From the NCBI RefSeq assembly GCF_003813865.1, contig NZ_RMVG01000018.1, forward strand, positions 41,663-105,662: a stretch of 64,000 bases of DNA, given 5' to 3'. Both the position numbers and the translations under genes were made by a program. Below the pieces are notes generated by a model that was not told the DNA's origin, did not search any database, and was given only the letters and a program-made list of their open reading frames with translations. Origin of the DNA: Candidatus Pantoea deserta (GTDB lineage: Bacteria; Pseudomonadota; Gammaproteobacteria; Enterobacterales; Enterobacteriaceae). Shown one piece after another: positions 1-10,760 of this stretch (positions are counted from its first letter, which is position 1; each line of letters starts with the position of its first letter).

Positions 1-609
1 CACACGGCCGATAATCTGCGTCAGGCCATGACGCTGGTGGCGGAAGCCAGCGGTCTGGTGAACCACGGCAACGATACGGTGAGCCGTTCAGTCAGCACCA
101 TGTCGGCGATTCAGATCTCCTCGCAGAGCATTGCCGACATCACGCACGTTATCGAATCCATCGCTTTCCAGACCAATATCCTGGCGCTTAACGCGGCGGT
201 AGAGGCGGCGCGCGCCGGAGAGCACGGACGTGGTTTTGCAGTGGTCGCGGCGGAAGTCCGCGCGCTGGCGCAGCGCAGCGCGCAGGCGGCGAAAGAGATC
301 GATGGCCTGATCGCCACCTCGATTCGTAATGTCTCAGAGGGCCATCAGCTGTCGCAGCAGACCCACGATGCCATGACCCGTATCGTGTCGCACATTGAGC
401 AGGTGCAGACGCTGATGGGCGAGATTAACGTTGCGGCGCAGCAGCAGGCGGCAGGCATTGGGCAGGTCAATCTGGCTATGAATCAGATCAGCCAGGCGAC
501 CCATGAGAACAGCGAGCTGATGGCGCAGGCGGACGCCTCGGCACAGAACCTGAGTCACAAAGGCCATCATCTGACGCAATTAGTCAGCGTCTTCCATCTC
601 AAATCCTGA
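1..609 (+). CDS. Methyl-accepting chemotaxis protein, C-terminal part (5' end outside window)
   Basis: The frame is open from base 1, so this is the 3' end of a longer gene. The visible ~202 residues are the cytoplasmic coiled-coil signalling domain of a chemoreceptor. They contain the highly conserved hairpin tip ([19 protein letters not shown], then [19 protein letters not shown]), which contacts CheA and CheW. The sensor domain and HAMP region lie upstream and cannot be read, so the ligand is unknown. The protein ends in VFHLKS with no NWETF-type pentapeptide, so it probably lacks the CheR/CheB tether of Tar and Tsr. A first internal ATG at 28 is not the start. Confidence 0.93.
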   Translation, partial: HTADNLRQAMTLVAEASGLVNHGNDTVSRSVSTMSAIQISSQSIADITHVIESIAFQTNILALNAAVEAARAGEHGRGFAVVAAEVRALAQRSAQAAKEIDGLIATSIRNVSEGHQLSQQTHDAMTRIVSHIEQVQTLMGEINVAAQQQAAGIGQVNLAMNQISQATHENSELMAQADASAQNLSHKGHHLTQLVSVFHLKS

Positions 610-665
610 CGCTCTTTTGGGACGGTGGCATACACTTATTTCACCGTCCTTCTGGAGGAAACCTT

Positions 666-992
666 ATGCGTTACGCTTACTTGCTGACGGCAGCGCTGCT
701 GCTCAGCGGCTGCTCAGCGTTACAAACCACGCCGCAACCGCCGCCTGCGCCCACCAGCCAGGCGCAAGAGATTAATCGCGCCCAGAGCGTGGGTCTGCCG
801 CGGCTCGGCAGCATCAGCACGCAGGTGCGAGGTTCGCCGGATGACGCGCAGCGTGAGCTGGCGGCAGAGGCGAATCAGCGCGGCGCGGTGTATTACCAGG
901 TGATTATGCTGGACGAAACGGTCACGCCGGGATACTGGTACGCCACGGCCATTCTGTATGGCGCCTCACCCGCCGCTGGCGCGCATCAGTAA
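666..992 (+). CDS. bsmA: BsmA-like biofilm/peroxide stress lipoprotein (DUF1471)
   Basis: This 108-residue protein starts with a lipoprotein signal peptide whose lipobox is LLSGC, with the modified cysteine at residue 16. A proline-rich linker follows, and then a DUF1471 fold (roughly residues 45-100, from VGLPRLGSIS to the ATAILYG end). It matches E. coli BsmA (YjfO), a lipoprotein linked to biofilm peroxide resistance. An AGGA-containing ribosome site precedes the ATG at 666. As in E. coli it is close to aidB, and its 3' end overlaps the aidB 3' end by 27 bp in convergent orientation. The yhcN-like genes at 29.6-30.6 kb belong to the same superfamily. Function is inferred from the family. 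Confidence 0.85.
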   Translation: MRYAYLLTAALLLSGCSALQTTPQPPPAPTSQAQEINRAQSVGLPRLGSISTQVRGSPDDAQRELAAEANQRGAVYYQVIMLDETVTPGYWYATAILYGASPAAGAHQ

Positions 993-2594
993 CCGCTCGG
1001 CGATTTGCTTTTCCAGCGGCCGGACGCCGCGGCTGTCGAGCCACTGTCGGCACCACGCATCCGCCAGCGGCGGCTCGGCATATTTCAGCAGCTGCGCGCC
1101 TGTCGCCAGCAAAAACAGTCGCTGGGCGATGTCCCGCGCCTGGCTCTCCTGCACGCGGTTCAGGCGCAGCTTTAGCTGCCGCCAGGCCGCATCAAAAAGG
1201 CGATTGCTTCCTTTTACCGCCTCAAACTCCTGATTCAGCATCTCCGCCAGGCCGGCCTGCTTGCTCAGCACGCGCAGCACGTCGAGACACATCACATTGC
1301 CCGACCCTTCCCAGATGCTGTTGACCGGCATATCGCGATAGAGGCGCGGCAGTTCGCTCTCTTCGCAGTAGCCAATGCCGCCTAACACCTCCATTGCCTC
1401 GGCGACAAACGGCATCCCCGCCTTGCAGATGGCGTATTTTGCCGCTGGGGTAAACAGCCGGGCAAAGATCGCCTCCTGCGGCTGCGCCGGCTGTGACCAG
1501 GCGCGCGCCAGCCGCATCAGCAGCGCCGTTTGCCCCTCAAGCTGCAATGCCTGCGCCGCCAGCACCTGACGCATCAGCGGCTGATCCAGCAGGTTTTTGC
1601 CCATCACCTGGCGCTGATGCGCATGGTAGAGCGCGACAGAAAAAGCGCGGCGCATCTGACCGTGACTGCCGAGCGCGCAGTCGAAGCGGGTCATGCCGCC
1701 CATTTTGAGTATCAGCCGTATCCCGTCGCCCTCTTCTCCCAGCAGCCAGCCGGTGGCGTCCTGAAACTCCGCTTCGCTGCTGGCGTTGGACCGGTTGCCC
1801 AGCTTGTCCTTGAGCCGCTCAAGGCGAATGGCGTTACGCGTGCCGTCAGGCAGCAGGCGCGGCACGAAAAAGCAGCTCAGCCCTTTGTCGGTCTGCGCAA
1901 GGATCAGATGCGCATCGCTTTGCGGCACGGAAAAGAACCATTTATGGCCGGTGATGCGCCACATCGATCCAGGCGCGCGCTGCGCCAGCGGCTCGGCGCG
2001 CGTGGTGTTAATGGTGACATCGCTGCCGCCCTGCTTTTCCGTCATGCCCATGCCGATCAGCAAACCGCGCTTTTGATCGCCCGGCAGCGCATGGGTGTCA
2101 TAGCGATCGCTGAGCAGCGGCTCGCGCCAGCCGCTAAAGTCGTCGGGCAGCCAGCGCTGCAACAGCGGGATCGCGGCGTGCGTCATGGTGACCGGACAGA
2201 GCGTTCCGGCCTCTACCTGCGCATGAAGAATAAAGCGCGCGGCGCGCGCCACCACAGCGCGATCGCGCACGTCAGGCTGCCAGCTCAGGTTATGCAGGCG
2301 GCTGGCGCAGACGCCCTGCATCAGCAGGTGCCAGGCGGGATGAAAACGCACCTCGTCGATGCGTACTCCGCGCGCGTCGTAGCGCAGCAGCTCCGGCGGC
2401 GCGGCGTTGGCCAGTCGCCCCAGCTCCAGCGACTCCGCGCCGCCGAGCTGCGCGCCGACGGACGCCAGCCACTCGCGATCCCACTCCGCGCCTTCGCGCG
2501 CCAGCGCTTCGCACAGTGGGGTGTCGGAAAGAAAGAGATTGCTGTTGCTGAGGGGCTGCGGCTGATTAAAAACGGTGTGGGTTGTCCAGGTCAT
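966..2594 (-). CDS. aidB: AidB, acyl-CoA dehydrogenase-like adaptive response protein
   Basis: The 542-residue flavoprotein belongs to the acyl-CoA dehydrogenase superfamily. In E. coli AidB is induced by alkylation stress through Ada, binds FAD and DNA, and protects against alkylating agents; isovaleryl-CoA dehydrogenase activity is reported to be weak. Almost all conserved AidB blocks can be read, including HKWFFSVPQSDAH, EKQGGSDV and MEVLGGIGYCEESELPRLYRD. The frame also opens at a GTG at 2600. The ATG at 2594 is chosen because an AGGAG stands 5 nt before it and would overlap the GTG. The E. coli genes yjfI-yjfC that separate aidB from rlmB are absent here. Confidence 0.95.
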   Translation of the reverse strand: MTWTTHTVFNQPQPLSNSNLFLSDTPLCEALAREGAEWDREWLASVGAQLGGAESLELGRLANAAPPELLRYDARGVRIDEVRFHPAWHLLMQGVCASRLHNLSWQPDVRDRAVVARAARFILHAQVEAGTLCPVTMTHAAIPLLQRWLPDDFSGWREPLLSDRYDTHALPGDQKRGLLIGMGMTEKQGGSDVTINTTRAEPLAQRAPGSMWRITGHKWFFSVPQSDAHLILAQTDKGLSCFFVPRLLPDGTRNAIRLERLKDKLGNRSNASSEAEFQDATGWLLGEEGDGIRLILKMGGMTRFDCALGSHGQMRRAFSVALYHAHQRQVMGKNLLDQPLMRQVLAAQALQLEGQTALLMRLARAWSQPAQPQEAIFARLFTPAAKYAICKAGMPFVAEAMEVLGGIGYCEESELPRLYRDMPVNSIWEGSGNVMCLDVLRVLSKQAGLAEMLNQEFEAVKGSNRLFDAAWRQLKLRLNRVQESQARDIAQRLFLLATGAQLLKYAEPPLADAWCRQWLDSRGVRPLEKQIAERLLMRASGG

Positions 2595-2680
2595 AACCAC
2601 TCCTCGCGATGCGTGTCCCGCTAAGTATGGGAGAGCGACGCGCAGTTATGCCTGGCACGGAGAACATTTTGCGGCGGCGA

Positions 2681-3415
2681 TCACGCGCCGCGCTGGCGCA
2701 CCGCTTCAAACAGGCAGACGCCAGTGGCGACGGAGACGTTGAGCGAAGAGACGCTGCCCGCCATAGGAATACTGATCAGCTCGTCGCAGTGCTCACGCGT
2801 CAGGCGGCGCATACCTTCGCCTTCCGCGCCCATTACCAGCGCCATCGGCCCGGTCATTTTGCTCTGATAGAGCGTATGGTCGGCTTCGCCTGCGGTTCCC
2901 ACCACCCAGATGTTGTACTCCTGCAACAGACGCAGCGTGCGCGCCAGGTTGGTGACGCGGATCAGCGGCACGTTCTCCGCCGCGCCGCTGGCGACTTTTT
3001 TCGCCGTAGCGTTAAGCGAGGCAGAGCGGTCTTTCGGCACGATCACCGCATGTACGCCTGCGGCGTCGGCGCTGCGCAGGCAGGCGCCAAGGTTATGCGG
3101 ATCGGTAACGCCATCCAGCACCAGCAGCAGCGGCTTCTCCAGGCTTTGCAGCAGATCCGGCAGGTCGCCTTCCTGATACTGACGGCCCGGCCTGATGCGC
3201 GCCACAATCCCCTGATGCACGCCGCCTTCCACCTGGCCGTCGAGCCACTGACGGTTCGCCAGCTGGATAACGATGCCCTGAGCTTCCAGCGCCGCCACCA
3301 GCGGCTGGAGGCGACGATCGTCGCGGCCTTTGAGGATAAAGACTTCCTGAAAGCGCTGGGGATCGCGCTCCAGCAACGCCTGCACGGCATGGATACCAAA
3401 AATAATTTCGCTCAT
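2681..3415 (-). CDS. rlmB: RlmB, 23S rRNA (Gm2251) 2'-O-methyltransferase
   Basis: RlmB methylates the ribose of G2251 in the peptidyl-transferase P loop of 23S rRNA using S-adenosylmethionine. The 244 residues match the usual family length. The N-terminal third is the L30e-like substrate-binding domain ([19 protein letters not shown]). The rest is a SpoU/TrmH knot domain with motifs 2 and 3 visible as [13 protein letters not shown] and [17 protein letters not shown]. The gene lies downstream of rnr in the same direction, as in E. coli, with a 73-bp spacer that holds a long perfect hairpin (3450-3480). Confidence 0.97.
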   Translation of the reverse strand: MSEIIFGIHAVQALLERDPQRFQEVFILKGRDDRRLQPLVAALEAQGIVIQLANRQWLDGQVEGGVHQGIVARIRPGRQYQEGDLPDLLQSLEKPLLLVLDGVTDPHNLGACLRSADAAGVHAVIVPKDRSASLNATAKKVASGAAENVPLIRVTNLARTLRLLQEYNIWVVGTAGEADHTLYQSKMTGPMALVMGAEGEGMRRLTREHCDELISIPMAGSVSSLNVSVATGVCLFEAVRQRGA

Positions 3416-3449
3416 CGATCTGCTCAGTTAGGAATTGAATGGACTTCAG

Positions 3450-3480
3450 CGAACGCTTTCTGCGCGGCAGAAAGCGTTCG
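3450..3480 (-). other. 14-bp perfect inverted repeat (rnr-rlmB intercistronic hairpin)
   Basis: A 14-bp perfect stem (CGAACGCTTTCTGC and its complement) encloses a 3-nt loop. It sits between the rnr stop codon and the rlmB start. No T-run follows on either strand, so it does not look like an intrinsic terminator. It could be an RNA processing or decay-blocking element, or a protein-binding palindrome. Confidence 0.6.
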
Positions 3481-3488
3481 TTAATGCA

Positions 3489-5927
3489 TCAGGCGGAATT
3501 AGCCTGCTTTTTCGCGGCGCGTTTCGCCTTTGTGGCGGCGGCGATTTTACGGGTTTTTTCCGACGGGTTTTTGCTTTTTTTCTCTTTCTTCGCTTTGGCG
3601 GGTTTCGACCTGTCGTCGCGGAAGGCCTCGTTCGGTTCGAAGTTGCCTTTTTTACCCATCTGACGACGACGCTTCGGCGGCGCTTTACCTTCGCGTTTCG
3701 CTTTATCGCGCGCCGTTTTACCTTCGCCGCGCACCTGACGCTGGCTGGAGATCAGCGCGAAGTCGATCTTACGCTCGTCCAGATGCACCGCATCGACGCG
3801 CACTTCGACCGCATCGCCCAGCCGATAGGTGCGTCCGCCCGATTCGCCAATCAGGCGCTGCCCGACCGGATCGAAACGGTAGTAGTCGTTGTCCAGCGTG
3901 GAGACGTGAACCAGTCCGTCGATAAACAGATCGTTCAGGCGCACAAAGAAACCAAAACCGGTGACGCTGGAGATGACGCCGCTAAAGGTATTGCCGACCT
4001 GATCCTGCATAAAGTCGCACTTCAGCCAGTCGGCGACGTCGCGCGTGGCTTCATCCGCGCGGCGCTCGGTCATCGAGCAGTGCTGACCCAGCTGCAACAT
4101 CTGCGGCAGATCGTAGTGGTAGCCGCCGGTCGGCGTGGTATTGCCCTTCACTTCGCCGCTGTCCTGCGCCAGCAGATATTTGATCGCGCGGTGCAGCAAC
4201 AGATCGGGATAGCGGCGGATCGGCGAGGTAAAGTGCGCATAGGACTGTAGCGCCAGGCCGAAGTGACCGCGGTTTTCCGGATCGTAAACCGCCTGCTTCA
4301 TCGAGCGCAGCAGCATGGTTTGCAGCATCTCGGCATCGGGACGATCGGCGATCTGCGTCAGCAGCTCGGCGTAGTCGATCGGCTCCGGCTTCGTGCCGCC
4401 GGGCAGCGACAGGCCCAGCTCGTTAAGCACGGTGCGGAAGCTGGTGATGCTGTCGTCGCTGGGACGATCGTGATCGCGGAACAGCGCCGGTTCCTGATGC
4501 TTCTCCACAAAGCGCGCCGAGGCGATATTGGCGAGGATCATGCACTCTTCGATCAGCTTGTGCGCGTCGTTGCGCACGGTTCGCTCGACGCGTTCGATAC
4601 GACGTTCAGCGTTGAAAATAAACTTCGCTTCTTCGGTCTCGAACGAAATGCCGCCGCGCGCCTCGCGGGCCTGCTCCAGCACTTTATACATGCTGTGCAG
4701 CTCTTCCAGCGGCTTCAGCAGCGGCGCGTACTGTTCACGCAGCTCTGGATTGCCTTGCAGGATGTTCCACACTTTGGTGTAGGTCAGACGCGCGTGTGAA
4801 TTCATCACCGCTTCGTAGTGCTTGTAGCCGGTCAGCTTGCCCGTGGCCGAGATGGTCATTTCGCACACCATACAGAGGCGATCGACCTGCGGATTCAGCG
4901 AGCAGAGACCATTAGAGAGCACTTCCGGCAGCATCGGCACCACCTGCGAAGGGAAATAGACCGAGGTGCCGCGCTGCAACGCTTCATCATCCAGCGGCGT
5001 GCCGGGACGCACGTAGTAGCTTACGTCGGCAATAGCCACCCACAGACGCCAGCCGCCGCCGCGCTTTTTCTCACAGTAGACCGCATCGTCGAAGTCGCGC
5101 GCGTCTTCGCCGTCGATAGTGACCAGCGGCAGCTTACGCAGATCGACGCGCCCTTTTTTGGCCTCTTCCGGTACGTCTTCGCTTAGCTTGCTGACCTGTT
5201 TTTCCACTTCCGGCGGCCAGCTGTGCGGGATTTCATGGGTGCGCAGCGCCATATCGACCGCCAGGCCGGTGCCCATGTTATCGCCGAGGATTTCTGAAAC
5301 TTTGCCGATGGCTTTGGTGCGGCGCGTCGGGCGCTGTACCAGCTCGACCACCACCACAGACCCCATGCGCGCCTGTAAGGTCTCTTCCGGCGGAATCAGA
5401 ATGTCGAAGCTCAGTCGGCTGTCGTCCGGCACCACAAAGCCCGCGCCCGCATCGGTAAAGTAACGGCCCACGATTTGATTGTTGCGCGGCTCCAGCACGC
5501 GCACGACGCGCGCTTCACGACGGCCTTTGCGGTCGGCGCCTAGCGGCTGCGCCAGAATAACGTCGCCGTGCATGCACATTTTCATCTGCTCGGCGGAGAG
5601 ATAGAGATCGTCTTTCTGACCTTCGACGCGCAGAAAGCCATAGCCGTCGCGGTGGCCAATCACCTTACCGCGCAGCAGATCGAGACGCTCCGGCAGCGCG
5701 TAACACTGGCGGCGCGTGAACACCAGCTGACCATCGCGCTCCATGGCGCGCAGACGGCGACGCAGCGCTTCAAGATGCTCTTCGTCCGTTAAATTCAGTT
5801 CCTGCGCCAGCTCGTCGCGGCTGGCAGGTTTTTCCCGCTTTTCCAGATGCGCCAGAATAAATTCCCGGCTTGGAATGGGGTTTTCATATTTTTCAGCTTC
5901 TCTTTCCTGAAAAGGATCTTTTGACAT
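3489..5927 (-). CDS. rnr: Ribonuclease R
   Basis: RNase R is a 3'-to-5' hydrolytic exoribonuclease that degrades structured RNA, acts in trans-translation and ribosomal RNA quality control, and is cold-inducible in E. coli. The 812-residue protein has an N-terminal helix-turn-helix-like region, two cold-shock domains (about 80-240), the RNB catalytic domain and a C-terminal S1 domain (about 640-730). A lysine-rich tail rich in KKxK repeats ends the protein. The catalytic aspartate cluster is visible in [12 protein letters not shown] (Asp272, 275, 278, 280, 281). The gene begins 16 bp after nsrR and probably shares its transcript. Confidence 0.98.
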   Translation of the reverse strand: MSKDPFQEREAEKYENPIPSREFILAHLEKREKPASRDELAQELNLTDEEHLEALRRRLRAMERDGQLVFTRRQCYALPERLDLLRGKVIGHRDGYGFLRVEGQKDDLYLSAEQMKMCMHGDVILAQPLGADRKGRREARVVRVLEPRNNQIVGRYFTDAGAGFVVPDDSRLSFDILIPPEETLQARMGSVVVVELVQRPTRRTKAIGKVSEILGDNMGTGLAVDMALRTHEIPHSWPPEVEKQVSKLSEDVPEEAKKGRVDLRKLPLVTIDGEDARDFDDAVYCEKKRGGGWRLWVAIADVSYYVRPGTPLDDEALQRGTSVYFPSQVVPMLPEVLSNGLCSLNPQVDRLCMVCEMTISATGKLTGYKHYEAVMNSHARLTYTKVWNILQGNPELREQYAPLLKPLEELHSMYKVLEQAREARGGISFETEEAKFIFNAERRIERVERTVRNDAHKLIEECMILANIASARFVEKHQEPALFRDHDRPSDDSITSFRTVLNELGLSLPGGTKPEPIDYAELLTQIADRPDAEMLQTMLLRSMKQAVYDPENRGHFGLALQSYAHFTSPIRRYPDLLLHRAIKYLLAQDSGEVKGNTTPTGGYHYDLPQMLQLGQHCSMTERRADEATRDVADWLKCDFMQDQVGNTFSGVISSVTGFGFFVRLNDLFIDGLVHVSTLDNDYYRFDPVGQRLIGESGGRTYRLGDAVEVRVDAVHLDERKIDFALISSQRQVRGEGKTARDKAKREGKAPPKRRRQMGKKGNFEPNEAFRDDRSKPAKAKKEKKSKNPSEKTRKIAAATKAKRAAKKQANSA

Positions 5928-5943
5928 AGCGGTTCCTCCGATG

Positions 5944-6387
5944 TCATTTCATATTCATTGCCACCGGCGGTTCGGACAATAAAATTTGGTATAAGGGTTC
6001 ATTTCCCTCGACTAAGTCTGCCAGCGTGTAGCTGTCCAGCTCGCGCAGGAACAGCTCTACCGCATCGTTCAGCGCTTTTCTTAAGCGACAGGCTGGCGTA
6101 ATGGCGCAGGTCGCGCAGTCCACTAACTGTAGCGGCTCCATTTTGCGCACCACATCGCCGATGACGATATTACGCGGATCCATGCCAAGACGGATGCCGC
6201 CGTTTTTGCCGCGCGTCGCCGCCACAAATCCCGCACGGCTGAGTTGATTGATGATTTTTACCATATGGTTACGCGACACGCCGTAAGTCGCGGTGACTTC
6301 AGTGATGTTGGTCATTTTGCCTGCCGGCAAACTGGCCATATAAATTAAAGCCCGCAGACCATAATCAGTAAAACTTGTCAGCTGCAC
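5944..6387 (-). CDS. nsrR: NsrR, nitric-oxide-sensing Rrf2-family repressor
   Basis: NsrR is an iron-sulfur transcription repressor that releases promoters such as hmp when its cluster reacts with nitric oxide. The protein has 147 residues. The winged helix-turn-helix ([12 protein letters not shown], then [19 protein letters not shown]) is nearly identical to the E. coli protein. The cluster-binding cysteines read as C91-X2-C94-X5-C100. From memory, E. coli NsrR has C91-X4-C96-X5-C102, so two residues are missing from the first loop here. The start [10 protein letters not shown] is the family start. The gene lies just ahead of rnr, as in E. coli. Confidence 0.95.
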   Translation of the reverse strand: MQLTSFTDYGLRALIYMASLPAGKMTNITEVTATYGVSRNHMVKIINQLSRAGFVAATRGKNGGIRLGMDPRNIVIGDVVRKMEPLQLVDCATCAITPACRLRKALNDAVELFLRELDSYTLADLVEGNEPLYQILLSEPPVAMNMK

Positions 6388-6591
6388 AATTACCTCAGGA
6401 AATCACTCGTGGCGTTTTGCTTACGTCGTTTGCGTTGGGGTTGATGGTATTCGTCAACCGGCTCGCGATTACTGTAGATGATAAACCAGTGCCGAAACCA
6501 GAGTGTGTTTTTTTCAGCCGAACGGTGATGTGCGTGCGCGAAGGGGGAAAAAAGCAGAAAAAGAGGCCGGACAGCGCCGGCCTGTGCAGGA
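6388..6591. other. nsrR-purA intergenic region
   Basis: This 204-bp gap carries the purA terminator at its left end and must carry the nsrR promoter. I could not pick out a convincing -35/-10 pair, and no gene is visible in it. Confidence 0.5.
6556..6582 (-). terminator. Intrinsic terminator of purA
   Basis: Read leftward, a GGCCGG/CCGGCC stem with a short loop (6565-6582) is followed by a T-rich stretch. It lies just past the purA stop codon. Confidence 0.75.
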
Positions 6592-7944
<1,353 letters not shown>

Positions 7945-7954
7945 TCAGCACTTT

Positions 7955-7970
7955 TAGCATACGTTTGCGC
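7955..7970 (-). promoter_or_regulatory. Candidate PurR operator upstream of purA
   Basis: The 16-mer GCGCAAACGTATGCTA (leftward strand) matches the palindromic PurR consensus at about 12 of 16 positions, including the central CAAACG. It lies about 65-80 bp before the purA start. PurR control of purA is known in E. coli; binding here is inferred. Confidence 0.5.
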
Positions 7971-8034
7971 GCATTTTTTGCCTGACTTTTGCTCACTACA
8001 ACATCCTGGGGAAAGCGGGAGCGAGAAGCACAAT

Positions 8035-8235
8035 TTAGCCGCCGCTGTGCGCGCTAAGCATGCAATAGATGACGACGCCCGCCACCACTAACCCGCCGCC
8101 AAAGCGATGTAACAGACGATCCGGCAGCTGCGCCATGCCCAGAATCATGCGGCGCCACATGCGCGGCAGAAACATCGGCCCCAGGCCTTCCAGCACTAAC
8201 ACCAGCGCCAGCGCCATCCATATGGTTGTGTTCAT
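8035..8235 (-). CDS. yjeT: YjeT, small DUF2065 membrane protein
   Basis: This 66-residue protein has two hydrophobic segments (about residues 3-20 and 47-62) separated by a basic, proline-containing loop. It matches E. coli YjeT, a DUF2065 inner-membrane protein of unknown function. It keeps the family position between hflC and purA. A terminator-like hairpin precedes it (8246-8271), so most hflKC transcripts may end before it. Confidence 0.9.
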   Translation of the reverse strand: MNTTIWMALALVLVLEGLGPMFLPRMWRRMILGMAQLPDRLLHRFGGGLVVAGVVIYCMLSAHSGG

Positions 8236-8245
8236 TGACTATCCC

Positions 8246-8271
8246 AAAAAAAAGCCGACATGATTGTCGGC
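8246..8271 (-). terminator. Intrinsic terminator after hflC
   Basis: Read leftward, GCCGACA-ATCA-TGTCGGC forms a 7-bp stem followed by eight Ts. It lies between the hflC stop and the yjeT start. Confidence 0.8.
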
Positions 8272-8290
8272 CTGTAGGTTATAGCAGTTC

Positions 8291-9295
8291 TTATCGCGTC
8301 GCGTTAGAGGGCGCTTTCATATATCGGAAGAAATCGCTGTCCGGGCTGAGCACCATAACGTCCTGGTTATCGCCGAAGCTGTTCTCATAGGCGCGCAGGC
8401 TGCGGATAAAGGCGTAGAAATCCGGATCCTGACTAAAGGCGTCGGCGAAAAGTTTCGCGGCCTCCGCATCGCCGTCGCCGCGCGTAATCAGCGCGGTGCG
8501 CTGGGCTTCCGCCAGAGTACGGGTGACCTGATAGTCCGCCTGAGCGCGCAGTTTTTCCGCCTCTTCCTGACCCTGAGAGCGCTGGCTACGCGCTACCGCT
8601 TCACGCTCGGCGCGCATACGGTTGTAGATCGCATCCGACACCTCGGTTGGCAGGTTGATCTGCTTGATACGCACGTCGACAACCTGAATACCCAGCGCCG
8701 CCATGCTGTTCGGGTTGATAGCCGGCTCTTTGCTGTTGGTTTCACGTTCAACGCGCGCCGCCGCGCTGGCGATAGCATCATCCGCCGCAGGCGTCTGTAC
8801 TTCATCGTCATTGCCGGCGCTGCCGGTGTTCAGCGCGTCGCGTACGTCGGTGGTCAGACGCCCGCGAGAATCGGTCACGATGTCCTTCACGTCCAGACGA
8901 CCCATTTCCGAACGCAGACGGTCGCTGAACTTACGTTTCAGCAGCACTTCCGCCTGAGAAACATCCCCGCCGCCGGTGGCCAGATAGTAGCGGCTGAAAT
9001 CGCTGATGCGCCATTTGATATACGAATCGACGATCAGATCTTTTTTCTCTTTGGTGACGAAGCGATCCGCCTGGTTGTCCATGGTTTGAATACGCGCATC
9101 CAGCGTTTTCACCGTTTCGATAAACGGCACTTTCATATGCAGACCGGGAGCAAACACCTGCGGTTTGTTCTCGTCATCGCGCAGAACTTTACCAAAGCGC
9201 AGCACAATACCGCGCTCGCCTTCCTGTACGACAAACAGTGAAGCGTAGAGCGCCACCAGTACAACAATAATGACTACGATTATGGGCTTACGCAT
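8291..9295 (-). CDS. hflC: HflC, FtsH-protease modulator subunit
   Basis: HflC and HflK form a large inner-membrane complex that surrounds FtsH and modulates its proteolysis, including that of the lambda CII protein. The 334-residue protein has one N-terminal transmembrane segment (residues 4-23), then an SPFH/prohibitin domain (EGERGIVLRFGKVLRD onward) and a C-terminal coiled coil with ERE/AEAQRT repeats. It starts 3 bp after hflK, so the two are surely co-translated. The length equals that of E. coli HflC. Confidence 0.98.
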   Translation of the reverse strand: MRKPIIVVIIVVLVALYASLFVVQEGERGIVLRFGKVLRDDENKPQVFAPGLHMKVPFIETVKTLDARIQTMDNQADRFVTKEKKDLIVDSYIKWRISDFSRYYLATGGGDVSQAEVLLKRKFSDRLRSEMGRLDVKDIVTDSRGRLTTDVRDALNTGSAGNDDEVQTPAADDAIASAAARVERETNSKEPAINPNSMAALGIQVVDVRIKQINLPTEVSDAIYNRMRAEREAVARSQRSQGQEEAEKLRAQADYQVTRTLAEAQRTALITRGDGDAEAAKLFADAFSQDPDFYAFIRSLRAYENSFGDNQDVMVLSPDSDFFRYMKAPSNATR

Positions 9296-9298
9296 CGA

Positions 9299-10534
9299 TT
9301 ACTCTCTCCCTTCGCGCTGGGTATCGTTGCGCAGAGCATTGGCCCGACGCTGATCCATGATGCTGTCTGGACTGTAGGCTGACGTGTCGCTGCGGCTGGC
9401 GCTGCTGCCGGGCGAAGCCGGTAGCGTAGAGAGGCTGGCGCCTTTCTGCCCGCCCTGCGCTGCGCTGCTCGCGCCGCGCATCAGCTGATCGAGCGGCAGG
9501 ACCATCAGGTTGTTGCCACGGTCGTTGACCAGCACCTTGCGGGTATGGCTCAGCACGCGCTCCATGGTTTCGATATAGAGACGCTCTTTGGTGATGTCCG
9601 GCGCGGCTTTATATTCCGGCAGCAGTTTGGCGAAACGCGCCACTTCACCCTGCGCTTCCAGTACGGTGCGCTCTTTATAAGCGCGCGCCTCTTCAAGAAT
9701 ACGCTGCGCCTGACCGTTAGCGCGCGGCTGAACTTCGTTGGCGTAGGCTTCGGCTTCGCGAACATACTGCTCACGGTTTTCACGCGCGGCGATGGCGTCG
9801 TCAAACGCGGCTTTAACCTCTTCCGGCGGACGCGCGGCCTGGAAGTTGACGTCCAGAAGCGTAATGCCCATGTTGTAAGGGCGAATGGTTTCGTCGATCT
9901 CGCGCTGCGTATCGCTACGCACCACGGTACGCCCCTCAGTCAGGATACGATCCATGGTAGAGCGGCCAATAACGCCGCGCAGCGCGCTGTCGGTCGCCTG
10001 ACGCAGACTGTCGTCCGCGCTGGTGACGGCGAACAGGTAGCGCTCCGGATCCGTCACGCGATACTGCACGTTCATTTCAACGCGCACTACGTTTTCATCA
10101 GAGGTCAGCATCACGCCCGATGCGGCGAGTTCGCGCACCGCTTCAACGTTAACGGCGCGTACCTGATCGATAAAGGTAGGCTTCCAGTTCAGACCCGGTT
10201 CGACCAGGTGGCTGAACTTGCCAAAGCGCGTCACAACGCCGCGCTCCGCTTCTTTAATGGTGTAGAACCCACTGGCGGCCCAGATAACCACCGCCGCGAC
10301 GGCGACGATGCCGACCAGTTTGCCACCGCTGCCGCCGCTGCGCTGACTGTTGTCACCCTGTTTGCCACCGCCCAGTCCGCCGAGCTTTTTGCTCAACTTA
10401 CGGAAGATATCATCCAGATCCGGAGGTCCCTGTTCACGACCGCCTTTGTTTCCCCCAGAGTTGCCGCCTTGATTATTGCTGCTTCCCCACGGGTCGCGGT
10501 CCTGTCCGTTATTACCGGGCTGATTCCACGCCAT
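9299..10534 (-). CDS. hflK: HflK, FtsH-protease modulator subunit
   Basis: HflK is the partner of HflC in the FtsH holoenzyme. The 411 residues start with a glycine- and asparagine-rich cytoplasmic tail (NNQGGNSGGNKGG, about residues 15-70). One transmembrane segment follows (about 74-92, VGIVAVAAVVIWAASGF), then the SPFH domain (KEAERGVVTRFGKFSHLVEPG) and a C-terminal coiled coil. The C-terminal tail is serine- and alanine-rich. In E. coli hflK follows hflX closely; here a 407-bp gap with repeats separates them. Confidence 0.97.
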   Translation of the reverse strand: MAWNQPGNNGQDRDPWGSSNNQGGNSGGNKGGREQGPPDLDDIFRKLSKKLGGLGGGKQGDNSQRSGGSGGKLVGIVAVAAVVIWAASGFYTIKEAERGVVTRFGKFSHLVEPGLNWKPTFIDQVRAVNVEAVRELAASGVMLTSDENVVRVEMNVQYRVTDPERYLFAVTSADDSLRQATDSALRGVIGRSTMDRILTEGRTVVRSDTQREIDETIRPYNMGITLLDVNFQAARPPEEVKAAFDDAIAARENREQYVREAEAYANEVQPRANGQAQRILEEARAYKERTVLEAQGEVARFAKLLPEYKAAPDITKERLYIETMERVLSHTRKVLVNDRGNNLMVLPLDQLMRGASSAAQGGQKGASLSTLPASPGSSASRSDTSAYSPDSIMDQRRANALRNDTQREGRE

Positions 10535-10563
10535 GTTCTACTCCATTTATTGTTAGTGCGCTG

Positions 10564-10583
10564 TTTACCCTTCGGCTTTCAGG
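10564..10583. repeat. Inverted partial copy of the hflX-hflK repeat
   Basis: TTTACCC, a 6-base variable core, then TTTCAGG. On the opposite strand copy 2 reads TTTACCC, a 5-base core, then TTTCAGGCG. The two arms are therefore in opposite orientation and bracket the repeat region. Confidence 0.5.
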
Positions 10584-10644
10584 CGATAGCTGCGCTGGAC
10601 GGCTCTCATCGTCTCAGACGCCCGCCACGAGAGGGGCCTGAGCG

Positions 10645-10730
10645 TTTACGCTGTCGCCGCCTTGCTGCCGCCTGACATCCTTGGGTAAATCCGGCTATTC
10701 GGGGCCGTAGCCGTGCTGGTTGCGCTCGCC
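10645..10730. repeat. Direct repeat, copy 1 (hflX-hflK gap)
   Basis: About 86 bp beginning TTTACGCTGTCGCCGCC and containing GGGTAAATCC and GGGGCCGTAGCCG. It aligns with 10761-10845 over its whole length with scattered substitutions and one or two single-base indels. Confidence 0.75.
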
Positions 10731-10760
10731 CAGCGGCTTACCAGAGTAAGCTGCTGAAAC

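Noticed and set aside
1530..2624. Long open frame (364 codons) on the + strand across aidB
   Set aside because: It is antisense to an unmistakable aidB, rich in Arg, Ala and Gln, and matches no family. GC-rich codon use produces such shadows.
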